A stretch of DNA of 64,000 nt. Source: Clostridia bacterium. Its GTDB lineage: Bacteria; Bacillota; Clostridia; Christensenellales; Pumilibacteraceae. Below the pieces are notes generated by a model. That model did not search any database and was not told the origin of the DNA. It saw only the letters and a list, made by a program, of their open reading frames with translations. The translations under genes were made by a program, and so were the position numbers. This document shows positions 46,335 through 55,048 of the stretch, one piece after another (position 1 is the first letter of the stretch; the number at the start of each line of letters is the position of its first letter). The stretch is taken from contig JAAVYI010000023.1 in the NCBI GenBank assembly GCA_022791055.1, positions 42,230 through 106,229 of the forward strand, in the 5' to 3' direction.

Positions 46335-48574
46335 TTCTTTTTCCGATCCCGTTTATGGCAGTTACGCGAGCAATTTGCGCACCCGTATGCGCATTTGCCG
46401 CGGTTACGAAACATCGATACAAACACACATACGCAGATGACCGCGACAACGGCAACAATCATAATGCCGACGCCCAAACCGACGTTGACGGTAAACAGTA
46501 GTCCGATCGCATAAAACAGCAGCGACATCAAGTATGCCGTCCCCAGTTGCAAGGCCGCCGAAAACAGCATCCACTTCCACCCCAGTTCTTTTGCGACGGC
46601 GCTCAGCGTAGCAATGCACGGCACGTATAATAAGGTAAACACCATGAACGTAAGCGCCGAAAGCGGACCGGAAAAGACTGCGTTTAAATCACCGCCGAAG
46701 CTTAAAAGCGACGAGACGACGACCTCTTTTGCCACCAGGCCGCTCACGAGCGCCGTCACCGCCTCCCAGTTGCCAAACCCCAACGGCTTGAACACGGGCG
46801 CGATAAATCCGCAAACCGATTCCAAAATACTGCGGCCGCCGACTACCGGCGTATAGCCGTGGAAGGAGAAATTCGACAGCACCCAAACGATGACATTGAG
46901 TGCGAAAATCACCGTTCCGACGCGCACCAAAAACACTTTTGTATTGTGCCAAATGATCTGCCATACCCGTTCGAATGTGGGCAGTCGATACGGCGGCATT
47001 TCCATAATAAACGACAACTTTCCGCTTTTGAGCGGCTTGAGTTTTTCAAACAGCGCAGCCATGCCGAGCGCGACGGCAGCGCCCAAAATATACATACCGA
47101 AAATGATAAACGGCTTGCCGGGCGCAAAGAACGCCGACGCGATCGTCGCATACACCGGCAGCCGCGCGCTACACGACATAAACGGCGTCAACAGCACCGT
47201 CTTTTTGCGCATCATGTCGTCCTCTAACCCCCGCGCCGTCAAGACTGCCGTTGCCGAACAGCCGAAGCCCATCAGCATGGTAAACGCCGACCGACCGGAC
47301 AGCCCGATCTTGCGGAACAGGCCGTCGGTCATAAACGCCACGCGGCTGATATAGCCACTGTCCTCTAAGAGCGCCAGGAAAAAGAACAGCAACACGACTT
47401 GCGGCAAAAACGTCAGAATGCCGCCCACGCCGTGAATGATGCCCTCGCCCAAAAGATCGACGATCCAGCGCGGCGTATTGATATTGTGCAGTCCCTTAGT
47501 GATCGGCTCGTACAGCAATTTGTCGATACTGAAGTCGAGCAGCTGACTCAACCAGTTGCCGATCAAGCCGAACGTTACGACAAAGACGACCGCCATCAAT
47601 AACAAAAAGATCGGCAGCGCGGCATACTTATTCAGCACTACACGGTCAATGCGGCTGTACCCGTGCAAATACAGTTTTTCTTTTTCCTTGTGTCGGTCGT
47701 GGTGTCGCCGATGCTTGTCCGTGGCTACACTGTCGGGCGGCAATTCTCCGTCGCCCTCGATCGGAATGTTATGCACTTCATGTTCGTGCATTTCGTGGTG
47801 TTCGTCCGTCACGTTGGACACGATCACGCCCTCGGTGACGGAATCGATAAATTCATAACGGTACTGCGCGACACGCGCCTGCCAGTCGCCGATCTGCTCG
47901 AGCGCCTGCTTCTGCTCGTCGTTTAGCGCCAGTTTCTCGATGACGAACGCGTCGCGCTCTAATACCTTGATCGCCGCATAGCGCGGTTTGAAACCGGCGC
48001 GAACGGCGGCGGCACTGATGATGCTTTCGACGTCGCGGATCGGCAACTTGTCGAGATACGTCAGCGCGACCGTATTGGTCGCCCCGCTTTTGATATAATC
48101 GAGCGACACCTCCATCAAAAGATGCACATCCGAATGGTATTTGGCGCTCATCGGCACGATCGGAATTTTCAAAAAACTTTCCAGCTTGCGGTAATTGAGC
48201 ACCTTGCCCTGCTTTTTGAGTTCGTCCATCATATTGACGACCAGCACAAGCGGTACGTCCAGTTCGAGCAACTGCAACGTCAAGTACAGATTACGCGCGA
48301 GATTGTTGACCTCGCATATATTGATGATCAGGTCTTGCTTGCCGGCTAATACGTTGTCACGCGAAATGCCCTCTTCGAAACTGTACACCGTCATCGAATA
48401 GAACCCGGGCAAGTCGGTGATCGTAATTTCGTTGTGGTCAAACAGAATCTTTTTGCTGGTCTCCGTCACGGTGACGCCGTGCCAGTTGCCGACATGCTCC
48501 ATCGAATGCGTGATTCTGTTATAAAGACTGGTTTTTCCGACGTTCGGATTTCCCGTCAGCGCAATCTGGTACAT
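46331..48574 (-). CDS. feoB: Ferrous iron transporter FeoB, with His-rich insert
   Basis: 747 residues. The G-domain has GNPNVGKTSLYNRIT, DLPGFYS (54-60) and NMMDE (114-118), then a helical GDI domain and the membrane part with two Gate-type repeats (LMGFGCSATAVLTARGLED). Residues 257-304 hold a His-rich insert with ten His (EHHEMHEHEVH, DKHRRHHDRH) between GDI domain and membrane. The C-terminus ends in a Cys-rich tail (CAYGCANCSRNCHK). It imports Fe2+; start codon follows feoA by 0 nt. Confidence 0.95.
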   Translation of the reverse strand: MYQIALTGNPNVGKTSLYNRITHSMEHVGNWHGVTVTETSKKILFDHNEITITDLPGFYSMTVYSFEEGISRDNVLAGKQDLIINICEVNNLARNLYLTLQLLELDVPLVLVVNMMDELKKQGKVLNYRKLESFLKIPIVPMSAKYHSDVHLLMEVSLDYIKSGATNTVALTYLDKLPIRDVESIISAAAVRAGFKPRYAAIKVLERDAFVIEKLALNDEQKQALEQIGDWQARVAQYRYEFIDSVTEGVIVSNVTDEHHEMHEHEVHNIPIEGDGELPPDSVATDKHRRHHDRHKEKEKLYLHGYSRIDRVVLNKYAALPIFLLLMAVVFVVTFGLIGNWLSQLLDFSIDKLLYEPITKGLHNINTPRWIVDLLGEGIIHGVGGILTFLPQVVLLFFFLALLEDSGYISRVAFMTDGLFRKIGLSGRSAFTMLMGFGCSATAVLTARGLEDDMMRKKTVLLTPFMSCSARLPVYATIASAFFAPGKPFIIFGMYILGAAVALGMAALFEKLKPLKSGKLSFIMEMPPYRLPTFERVWQIIWHNTKVFLVRVGTVIFALNVIVWVLSNFSFHGYTPVVGGRSILESVCGFIAPVFKPLGFGNWEAVTALVSGLVAKEVVVSSLLSFGGDLNAVFSGPLSALTFMVFTLLYVPCIATLSAVAKELGWKWMLFSAALQLGTAYLMSLLFYAIGLLFTVNVGLGVGIMIVAVVAVICVCVFVSMFRNRGKCAYGCANCSRNCHKRDRKKK

Positions 48575-48799
48575 TTATGCCGCCTCGATCTCGATCATAG
48601 AGGCCGCGTCCTCACGGAGCGCGACGGTAAACCCGCGCAAAGCGACCAGCACGGTGCCGCCGAACGGCGCAATACCGGCAACGTACAGCTTACACTGCGG
48701 CGTAAACCCCATATCCAACAGCCGGCGGCGAAAACTGCCGCTCCCGCGCACGTCGGTTATACGGTAAACCTTATTCACACCCGCATCCATCAGTGTCAT
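48575..48799 (-). CDS. feoA: FeoA, ferrous iron transport accessory protein
   Basis: 74 residues with the SH3-like fold: DVRGSGSFRRRLLDMGFTPQ, VAGIAPFGGTVLVALRGFTV. FeoA aids FeoB. It abuts feoB and follows nrdR by 8 nt, so nrdR-feoA-feoB-rluA is one transcript. Confidence 0.93.
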   Translation of the reverse strand: MTLMDAGVNKVYRITDVRGSGSFRRRLLDMGFTPQCKLYVAGIAPFGGTVLVALRGFTVALREDAASMIEIEAA

Positions 48800-48807
48800 A
48801 AAACGAT

Positions 48808-49269
48808 CTAGTCCTTGATGATTTTTTCAAACTCTTTGATAAAGTCGATAAACGTGGTCACGTCGCGGAATTGTCTGTACACCGACGCAAACCGTATGTA
48901 TGCCACTTGGTCGAGTTCTTTCAACTCGCCCATCACCAGTTCGCCGATCTTGGCGGACGGGATCTCCTGTTCGAGCGTATTGTATACCTGCCGCTCGACC
49001 GACGCAACCAGCTTGTCTATCTCGCTCATCGCCACCGGACGTTTCTCGCACGACTTGATCACGCCGGCTTTGACTTTGGCCGGATCGAACGGCTGCCGCG
49101 TGCCGTCGTTCTTAATAACCAACACCGGCGTATGCTCGATCACCTCGTAGGTGGTAAAACGTTTGCCGCACTGCAAGCACTCGCGGCGGCGGCGAATCGA
49201 CGTATTATCGGTCGACGCGCGGGAATCGATGACCTTACTTTCGGTAAAACCGCAATAAACACATTTCAT
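48808..49269 (-). CDS. nrdR: Transcriptional repressor NrdR
   Basis: 153 residues. The zinc ribbon has CVYCGF and CLQCGKRF, followed by the ATP-cone (VIKNDGTRQPFDPAKVKAGV). NrdR represses ribonucleotide reductase genes in response to dATP/ATP. Its place next to ylmC and the sigE/sigG genes is common in Clostridia. Its ATG lies 6 nt after a perfect TATAAT. Confidence 0.95.
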   Translation of the reverse strand: MKCVYCGFTESKVIDSRASTDNTSIRRRRECLQCGKRFTTYEVIEHTPVLVIKNDGTRQPFDPAKVKAGVIKSCEKRPVAMSEIDKLVASVERQVYNTLEQEIPSAKIGELVMGELKELDQVAYIRFASVYRQFRDVTTFIDFIKEFEKIIKD

Positions 49270-49275
49270 GCCTAC

Positions 49276-49305
49276 ATTATATACCGAACAGAGCGATAAA
49301 GTCTA
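49276..49305 (-). promoter_or_regulatory. Promoter of nrdR-feoAB-rluA, leaderless type
   Basis: TAGACT (49305-49300), 18 nt, TATAAT (49281-49276), then 6 nt to the nrdR ATG. Confidence 0.55.
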
Positions 49306-49330
49306 TCGTTTTAAGCACAATTTTCGCAAT

Positions 49331-49726
49331 TTAATCGGCGCGCCCCTTTGCTTTTTGCCAACGGTAGGTACAATCGAACAACATGCACTTTTCGCACCGC
49401 CCGTCGCAGTCCGGCATACCGGGCGGCGGACAGGGCTGTTGCGGCGGCGGTGGCGGCGGCATAGGCGGCGCGTCCTTGCCGCGCGTCGCAAATTCTTGCA
49501 CTTCGACGATGATGACGTCCTCGCCGATTTTTTTGACGCAATTCCACGGGATATAAATATCCTGCGACTTGGAGAAAAATCCTTTGCGGCAATACGGGGC
49601 AATGATCCCCTTGACCTTGCCGGAATCGGCGTTGAAAATCAGGTCGATGATCCGACCCAATTTGCGCCCGTCGATACAGTTGACGATCTCCTTGGTCCGA
49701 AGCTCTAAAAATGACAGCTCGCTCAT
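49331..49726 (-). CDS. ylmC: YlmC/YmxH-family PRC-barrel sporulation protein
   Basis: 131 residues from an ATG at 49726. The PRC-barrel has LRTKEIVNCIDGRKLGRIID and FNADSGKVKGIIAPYC. The tail is unusual: a poly-Pro run (PPMPPPPPPQQPCPPPG) and four Cys (CDGRCEKCMLFDC) that may bind metal. Members are expressed late in sporulation with unknown function. Divergent from sigG. Confidence 0.82.
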   Translation of the reverse strand: MSELSFLELRTKEIVNCIDGRKLGRIIDLIFNADSGKVKGIIAPYCRKGFFSKSQDIYIPWNCVKKIGEDVIIVEVQEFATRGKDAPPMPPPPPPQQPCPPPGMPDCDGRCEKCMLFDCTYRWQKAKGRAD

Positions 49727-49780
49727 AGCGTATATATATGCGCGCTTTCGACAGAATGTGCCGCGCCTTTTCTTTCTCCG

Positions 49781-49811
49781 GGTATAAAGCCGATTTTCGA
49801 TGCTCACAATA
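49781..49811 (+). promoter_or_regulatory. Candidate sigma-F/G promoter of sigG
   Basis: GGTATA (49781-49786), 18 nt, CACAATA (49805-49811). This fits the forespore consensus TGMATA-N18-CATAMTA at 4 of 6 and 6 of 7 positions, as expected for autoregulated sigG. The GGGAGGG site at 49836-49842 precedes the ATG. Confidence 0.5.
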
Positions 49812-49845
49812 ACAGGGTCGGAACTGCCGGCATCCGGGAGGGATC

Positions 49846-50619
49846 ATGGCATCTCGTGTGGAAATTTGCGGCGTCAATACGGCGACCTTGCCCAAGCTGA
49901 CGCACACCGAAACCATCGCGCTTTTAAAGAAAGCGCAAAGCGGCGACGAACAGGCCCGCGACGACTTTTTGATGAGCAATCTGCGTTTGGTCTTAAGTAT
50001 CGTGCAACGCTTTCACGGCAAAAAAGAAAGTATGGACGACATTTTTCAGGTCGGTTGTATCGGGCTGATCAAAGCAATGGAGAACTTCGATACTTCGCTC
50101 AATCTCCGTTTTTCGACTTACGCCGTGCCGATGATCATCGGCGAAGTGCGGCGATACTTGCGCGACTGCTCGCATGTGCGCGTCAGTCGCTCGATCCGCG
50201 ACACCGCCTATCGCGTGTTGCAAACCCGCGAACAGTTGGAGTGCGAGGCCGCCGAAGAAGCCGATCTGCAAGCGGTCGCATCCGCTATGAACGTTCCCCT
50301 TAAGGAAGTGGTTTACGCGCTCGACGCCATCAGCGACCCCGTCTCTTTATACGACCCCGTCTACCATGACGGCAATGAAACGGTGATGATCATGGATCAG
50401 ATCTCCGACGTCAAGAACGGCGACGAAAGTCTGTTGACCGGCGTTTCGATCAGCGAGGCCATGGGCAAACTGACCGATCGGGAGCGACAAATTCTCATGC
50501 TGCGCTTTTACGAAGGAAAGACGCAAATCGAAGTTTCCGAGGAAATCGGCATTTCGCAAGCCCAGGTTTCCCGACTGGAAAAGAACGCGATCGCGACCTT
50601 GCAAAAAAATATCGACTGA
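49846..50619 (+). CDS. sigG: RNA polymerase sigma-G factor
   Basis: 257 residues. The N-terminal VEICGVNTATLPKL is the sigma-G signature. Region 2 has MDDIFQVGCIGLIKAMENFD and FSTYAVPMIIGEVRRYLRD; region 4 has GKTQIEVSEEIGISQAQVSR. Sigma-G runs late gene expression in the forespore. Unusually it points toward sigE: in Bacillus and most Clostridia spoIIGA-sigE-sigG are co-directional. Confidence 0.96.
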   Translation: MASRVEICGVNTATLPKLTHTETIALLKKAQSGDEQARDDFLMSNLRLVLSIVQRFHGKKESMDDIFQVGCIGLIKAMENFDTSLNLRFSTYAVPMIIGEVRRYLRDCSHVRVSRSIRDTAYRVLQTREQLECEAAEEADLQAVASAMNVPLKEVVYALDAISDPVSLYDPVYHDGNETVMIMDQISDVKNGDESLLTGVSISEAMGKLTDRERQILMLRFYEGKTQIEVSEEIGISQAQVSRLEKNAIATLQKNID

Positions 50620-50623
50620 ACGG

Positions 50624-50652
50624 AACGCCCCACGAAATGCGGGGCGTTTTTG
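50624..50652. terminator. Bidirectional terminator between sigG and sigE
   Basis: Stem AACGCCCC/GGGGCGTT (50624-50648) with T run, centred in the 40-nt gap between the converging genes. Confidence 0.85.
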
Positions 50653-50659
50653 CCAGCCG

Positions 50660-51370
50660 TTACAACGCCAACGAAATTTCTTTGCGCAAGCGGTAAATGA
50701 TCTTCTTTTCCAACCGCGAAATATACGACTGCGAAATGCCCATCATATCGGCGACCTCTTTCTGCGTCTTTTCTTCCGTACCGCCTAAGCCGAAACGCAG
50801 TTTCATGATTTCGCGCTCGCGTCCCGACAGCTTGGCGATCGCATTGTTGAGCAGTTGCTTTTCCACACTGGTCTCGAGATTCTTGCTGACCGTGTCCGGC
50901 TCCGTACCCAAAATATCGCTCATCAATAGCTCGTTCCCTTCCCAATCGACATTGAGCGGTTCGTCGAGCGACACTTCGTATTTGAGTTTGACGACGCGGC
51001 GCAAATACATCAAAATCTCGTTTTCGATGCAACGCGACGCATACGTTGCCAGCTTGATTTTTTTGTCCGGATCGAACGAATTGACGGCCTTGATCAGTCC
51101 GATCGTGCCGACGGAAACCAAATCTTCCGTCTCCACGCCGGTATTGTCGAACTTGCGCGCTATGTAAACGACCAGCCGCAGATTGCGTTCGATCAACGTA
51201 TTTTTGATTGTGTCATCGTGTTCCTTGAGACGGTTGAGCGCGCCCGCCTCCTCTTCGGGCGACAGCGGCAGCGGCAATGCCTCGCTGCCGGTGATGTAGT
51301 AAAGCACGTTGTCGGAAAACTCCCGTCCGAATAACAAGCGGATCAACCGACTTAAGAACGATTTGAGCAT
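50660..51370 (-). CDS. sigE: RNA polymerase sigma-E factor (pro-sigma-E)
   Basis: 236 residues from an ATG at 51370 with GGGAGG upstream; the frame is open further but the family starts here. The pro-peptide [20 protein letters not shown] is basic and amphipathic and is followed by [15 protein letters not shown], the cleavage region of SpoIIGA. Region 2 has [20 protein letters not shown]; region 4 has [20 protein letters not shown]. Mother-cell sigma factor. Confidence 0.96.
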   Translation of the reverse strand: MLKSFLSRLIRLLFGREFSDNVLYYITGSEALPLPLSPEEEAGALNRLKEHDDTIKNTLIERNLRLVVYIARKFDNTGVETEDLVSVGTIGLIKAVNSFDPDKKIKLATYASRCIENEILMYLRRVVKLKYEVSLDEPLNVDWEGNELLMSDILGTEPDTVSKNLETSVEKQLLNNAIAKLSGREREIMKLRFGLGGTEEKTQKEVADMMGISQSYISRLEKKIIYRLRKEISLAL

Positions 51371-51448
51371 ATAACGAAAATGACCTCCCGGTAAAGTAGC
51401 CCTCTTTTGTTCTTCGCTCGTCGCTTTATGCGGGCGCACAGTCCGTGC

Positions 51449-52282
51449 CTATGTTTGCAAGACAGTCGGACTGAGGATGGCATCATACTCTTCTGCGTCG
51501 TGAAAGCGGGAAAAAGACAATCCCAGCATTACGTTATCTAGTATATTCTCCTTGTCCATGACATATAACGTAATTTTCTGCGGCTTGACCAATAATATTT
51601 TGCCTTGCCCCGCTGCGGTGCGGAAGGTCTCGAATCTGCCGCCCGCCACCGGCTTACCCAGCATGACCTGCGACAGCTGTTCATCGGTCAATAGCTTCAT
51701 GCCGACCCGCATCCCCAGTACCACGACCGGCAAGCCCGTCACCGTGTCGCAAACGCGGTTTCCGCTGTCGAGAAAGGCGGTACAGGTCACCCGAAAGCCG
51801 TTGTAGGCAATGTCCATTCGCCCCGTAAAGTCCACGCAGTCGGCGATTTTGTGCCGTTTTGTCGCAAGGCGTCGGAACAAGTACAGGACGACAAGCCCCG
51901 CCCCAACAACCGCGCCGAGCGGCAACCCGGTGGCCGGCAGCGTCAGCGCGCGCTGTACGTCACCGTATCGGATATAGCCGATACAAAAGGTTACGCCGCC
52001 GAACAGAAACGTTGCCAGCAAAATGCTCGTCGCGCCGCGCAAAAATCGCTTGGGCGGATAACAGATCAGCGTCATTACCGCACACAACGCAATTTTGACC
52101 GCTAGCGTCACATATACGTTGCCGATGAACGGATAAAGGACGGCGACGGCCGTGCCGACCACCGCAGCCAGCGCATCACGCCAAAAGCGGCCGCGTGTAC
52201 GGATCAAACGATGTGACAGTGCGCAAATACAATACGTGAGTACGAAATTGTCTATGATCACATACTCTATGTACACGTCCAT
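51449..52282 (-). CDS. spoIIGA: Pro-sigma-E protease SpoIIGA
   Basis: 277 residues. Five membrane segments (residues about 1-135) and a soluble aspartic-protease-like domain with FLDSGNRVCDTVTGLPVVVL, where Asp of the D-S/T-G motif is the catalytic residue. It cleaves pro-sigma-E once triggered from the forespore. It precedes sigE by 78 nt. Its start is leaderless in style, with Spo0A boxes upstream. Confidence 0.92.
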   Translation of the reverse strand: MDVYIEYVIIDNFVLTYCICALSHRLIRTRGRFWRDALAAVVGTAVAVLYPFIGNVYVTLAVKIALCAVMTLICYPPKRFLRGATSILLATFLFGGVTFCIGYIRYGDVQRALTLPATGLPLGAVVGAGLVVLYLFRRLATKRHKIADCVDFTGRMDIAYNGFRVTCTAFLDSGNRVCDTVTGLPVVVLGMRVGMKLLTDEQLSQVMLGKPVAGGRFETFRTAAGQGKILLVKPQKITLYVMDKENILDNVMLGLSFSRFHDAEEYDAILSPTVLQT

Positions 52283-52288
52283 ATCGGC

Positions 52289-52367
52289 ATTGTACCGTTT
52301 TTTTAAGCACGGATTATATGAACAACTGTCGAAAGTGTACTAAAAAAGACTATCGCAAAATGCGACA
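52289..52367 (-). promoter_or_regulatory. spoIIG-type promoter with two Spo0A boxes
   Basis: TACAAT (52294-52289) ends 6 nt before the spoIIGA ATG. TTCATA lies 22 nt upstream of it, the odd spacing known from Bacillus spoIIG. A perfect Spo0A box TGTCGAA, read on the plus strand, is at 52327-52333, about -51 to -45; a one-mismatch box (TGTCGCA, minus strand) is at 52367-52361, about -85 to -79. The layout resembles Bacillus spoIIG, where Spo0A binds two sites upstream. Confidence 0.6.
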
Positions 52368-52394
52368 ATCCGTAACCGTCTTATCCCCTACAAC

Positions 52395-52430
52395 AAAAAG
52401 CGACGTTCGACCCAACGAACGCCGCTTTTT
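52395..52430. terminator. Hairpin downstream of ftsZ, first
   Basis: A 15-nt arm (AAAAAGCGACGTTCG) and its partner (CGAACGCCGCTTTTT) with one mismatch and a 6-nt loop; A/T ends on both sides. Confidence 0.7.
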
Positions 52431-52463
52431 CCGGACAAATCGTAAAATATGGTATCCTTACAG

Positions 52464-52489
52464 AAAAAGCCGCTCGAAAGCGGCTTTTC
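52464..52489 (-). terminator. Terminator of ftsZ, adjacent
   Basis: Stem AAAAGCCGCT-CGAA-AGCGGCTTTT, 8 nt after the ftsZ stop on the minus strand. A second hairpin at 52395-52430 follows, so ftsZ is well separated from spoIIGA. Confidence 0.8.
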
Positions 52490-52496
52490 ATGAAAA

Positions 52497-53774
52497 CTAA
52501 CGGTTGTCTTTGTTGTACTTATCGTTCAAGCGTTTCAAAAATTCGGGGAAATCCGAATCGTCTACGCCCACGCGCGAATTGGGAATATTCGACGAACGAG
52601 GCGGCTCCGGGCGCGGTTGCGGTTCTGCCGGTTGCGGGGGCTGCGGCTGCCGCATTCCGTTCGGCGCTCCGTTATTAAGCCGATTCCACAGGTCGTCGCG
52701 CGGCGCGGGTTGTTGCTTGGGACGGTTACCGCCTCCGAAAATATCGATACCGTTCCCGCTCGTCTGTCCGCTGAACGGCGTTGCCGTTTGCGCAGGTCGC
52801 GGCGGCGGCGTTTGCTCGAAACGCGTATCGAAACCGGTCGCGATCACGGTAATGATCGCCTCTTCGTTGAGCGTGTCGCGAATGTCCGCGCCGAAAATAA
52901 TGTTGGCGCCGGGGTGTACGACCTCTTGCACCAAATCGACAGCCTCGTTGACTTCGTTCAGCGTGACGTCGGTCGATCCCATTACGTTGATGATCAGACT
53001 GGTCGCGCCTTCGATCGAAGTCTCCAAAAGCGGGCTGAACACGGCCTGTTTGACCGCATCCACCATGCGGCGGTCGCCTTTCCCGCGGCCGATCCCCATG
53101 TGGGCAATACCTTTGTCACGCATAACGGTGCAAACGTCGGCAAAATCGAGGTTAATCATCGCCGGCGTTACGATCAAATCGCTGATCCCTTGGATACACT
53201 GGCGCAAAACGTCGTCGGCGTATTTGAACGACTCGACGATCGGCAACTTGGCTGCGACCTGCATCAGCTTTTCATTCGGGATGACAACCATCGTATCGAC
53301 GACTTTGCGCAAGTTGGCAATACCGATTTCCGCATGATCCATCCGCAGTTTGCCTTCAAACCGGAACGGCTTGGTAACAACGGCAACCGTCAAAATGCCC
53401 AACTCTTTTGCGATACTGGCCACGACCGGTGCGGCGCCCGTGCCCGTGCCGCCGCCCATACCGGCGGTGACGAACACCATGTCGGCGTCTTTGATCGCTT
53501 CGGAAATGGCCAAACGGCTTTCTTCGGCCGCCTTCTGTCCCTTTTCGGGATCGGCGCCGGCGCCCTGCCCATGCGTCAGTTTGTCCCCGATCTGGATGCG
53601 GTGCTGTGCCTTGGACATATTGAGCACCTGCAAATCGGTATTGATAGCGATAAACTGCGCACTCTTGATATTGGCGGCAATCATGCGGTTGACGGCGTTA
53701 TTTCCACCGCCGCCCACACCGACTACTTTTATAACAGCGGGTACCGTCGCTCTGTCTCTCGCATCAATCTGCAT
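52497..53774 (-). CDS. ftsZ: Cell division protein FtsZ
   Basis: 425 residues. The first ATG (53783) is only 1 nt from the GGGAGG site, so I prefer the ATG at 53774. The tubulin signature [14 protein letters not shown] is intact, with [18 protein letters not shown] at the start. A Pro/Gln-rich linker (about residues 325-410) leads to the conserved C-terminal peptide ([13 protein letters not shown]), the binding site of FtsA and others. It forms the division ring. Confidence 0.97.
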   Translation of the reverse strand: MQIDARDRATVPAVIKVVGVGGGGNNAVNRMIAANIKSAQFIAINTDLQVLNMSKAQHRIQIGDKLTHGQGAGADPEKGQKAAEESRLAISEAIKDADMVFVTAGMGGGTGTGAAPVVASIAKELGILTVAVVTKPFRFEGKLRMDHAEIGIANLRKVVDTMVVIPNEKLMQVAAKLPIVESFKYADDVLRQCIQGISDLIVTPAMINLDFADVCTVMRDKGIAHMGIGRGKGDRRMVDAVKQAVFSPLLETSIEGATSLIINVMGSTDVTLNEVNEAVDLVQEVVHPGANIIFGADIRDTLNEEAIITVIATGFDTRFEQTPPPRPAQTATPFSGQTSGNGIDIFGGGNRPKQQPAPRDDLWNRLNNGAPNGMRQPQPPQPAEPQPRPEPPRSSNIPNSRVGVDDSDFPEFLKRLNDKYNKDNR

Positions 53775-53812
53775 ATTCCTCATGCCTCCCGTAATTTATA
53801 AATCCTTCGCGG

Positions 53813-54973
53813 TCATCTGTTAAATAACTTCGACCAAAACCCTTTCTTGCGTACCGGCGCCTGTTGGTTCAAAACCATATCCATAAGCCCCAAACTGCTG
53901 GACAAATGCGGCCGCGAAAACTGCGGCAACGGCGGCGCGATGATCTCTACCGGCTTACCCAGCTGTTTACTCAACCCGTCGCGCGCACCTTTCAAATACG
54001 ACAGACCGCCGCCGGTCAAATGATACGGTATGTAATCCGGATAGTCGTACTCGCACTGCGCCAAGCACTTGGTCACGGTACGCGCCAAGCGTCCGATACA
54101 GTCGGTCACGATCTCGTTCACCAACTGCGCCGGGAACGTTTGCGTCGATTCGCGCGTCGCCACTTCGTAAACATCCTCTTCGCCCGCATTGAGGCTGAGG
54201 ACGACTTTGCGTTTGAGACTTTCGGCCAACGTGTATGAAATGCCGAGCGCCGTCGCAAGGTCGCCGGTAATGTGGCCGCCGCCGAAACTGAAACTGCGCT
54301 GGAACAGAATGCCGTCGCCGCGCGCCAAAACAACGCTACTGGTGATATATCCGACGTCGACCAGCATGACATACTGATCGCGCTTGATGTCGTCGAATAA
54401 AAACAGAACTTCGGCCAACAGCGCAGAAACGTACTCCACCGATTCGATGCCGATTTCATCCATAATTCTGTCGATAAAATGGATGAATCGATTTTCGGCC
54501 AATATGTACGAAATATGCCCGCCCAACCGCGTCGAACTCAACCCCACCGGCTGAATCAGACGTCGCTCGTCGTCAAGCGTATAATAGATCGGCTGCGAGT
54601 TGATCAGCGTATAATCGACGTCGCCACGGAATGCGTTGCCCTGCTCGTGCAAAGCCTCGACGTCGGCCTCGGTGATCTTGCGCTTTTTGGAAAGAGAAAT
54701 CTGCGCGTCACGGCAAACGCACGTCGTAAACTCGCCCGGCACTCCGATATACAGATGCCGGATCTTGGTGCGCGAATTGGTTTCGGCATTGGAAATGGCA
54801 TGTCCCACTACATAGGTCAGCTGTTCCGGCTCAAACCACTCGCCGTCGGAAAAACCGGCATAGTCGCATTCGCCTATCCCGTTTACGGTAATCGTATTGT
54901 TGACACCGCGTTCACCGATTAGAACCGTTATTTTACTCGATCCGAAGTCGAGTATTGCTACGTCCTGTGCCAA
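53813..54973 (-). CDS. ftsA: Cell division protein FtsA
   Basis: 386 residues, actin-like. The start is TTG at 54973, with AAGGAG 6 nt upstream. ATPase motifs: ILDFGSSKITVLIGERG and VMLVDVGYITSSVVLARGDG. The C-terminus ends in a basic amphipathic helix (RKKGFWSKLFNR) that anchors to the membrane. It tethers FtsZ. Confidence 0.95.
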   Translation of the reverse strand: MAQDVAILDFGSSKITVLIGERGVNNTITVNGIGECDYAGFSDGEWFEPEQLTYVVGHAISNAETNSRTKIRHLYIGVPGEFTTCVCRDAQISLSKKRKITEADVEALHEQGNAFRGDVDYTLINSQPIYYTLDDERRLIQPVGLSSTRLGGHISYILAENRFIHFIDRIMDEIGIESVEYVSALLAEVLFLFDDIKRDQYVMLVDVGYITSSVVLARGDGILFQRSFSFGGGHITGDLATALGISYTLAESLKRKVVLSLNAGEEDVYEVATRESTQTFPAQLVNEIVTDCIGRLARTVTKCLAQCEYDYPDYIPYHLTGGGLSYLKGARDGLSKQLGKPVEIIAPPLPQFSRPHLSSSLGLMDMVLNQQAPVRKKGFWSKLFNR

Positions 54974-55005
54974 AGCCTGCTCCTTCTCGTTTTACCTACT
55001 TAAAC

Positions 55006-55034
55006 ATTATATATATTTGCAAAAAATCTGTCAA
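55006..55034 (-). promoter_or_regulatory. Consensus sigma-A promoter of ftsA-ftsZ
   Basis: Perfect TTGACA (55034-55029), 17 nt, TATAAT (55011-55006) on the minus strand, about 33 nt before ftsA. Confidence 0.88.
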
Positions 55035-55048
55035 CTTTTCGGGCGACC

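Noticed and set aside
49747..49753. Spo0A box between ylmC and sigG
   Set aside because: The 7-mer also occurs by chance elsewhere (1097-1103) and no promoter arrangement supports it.
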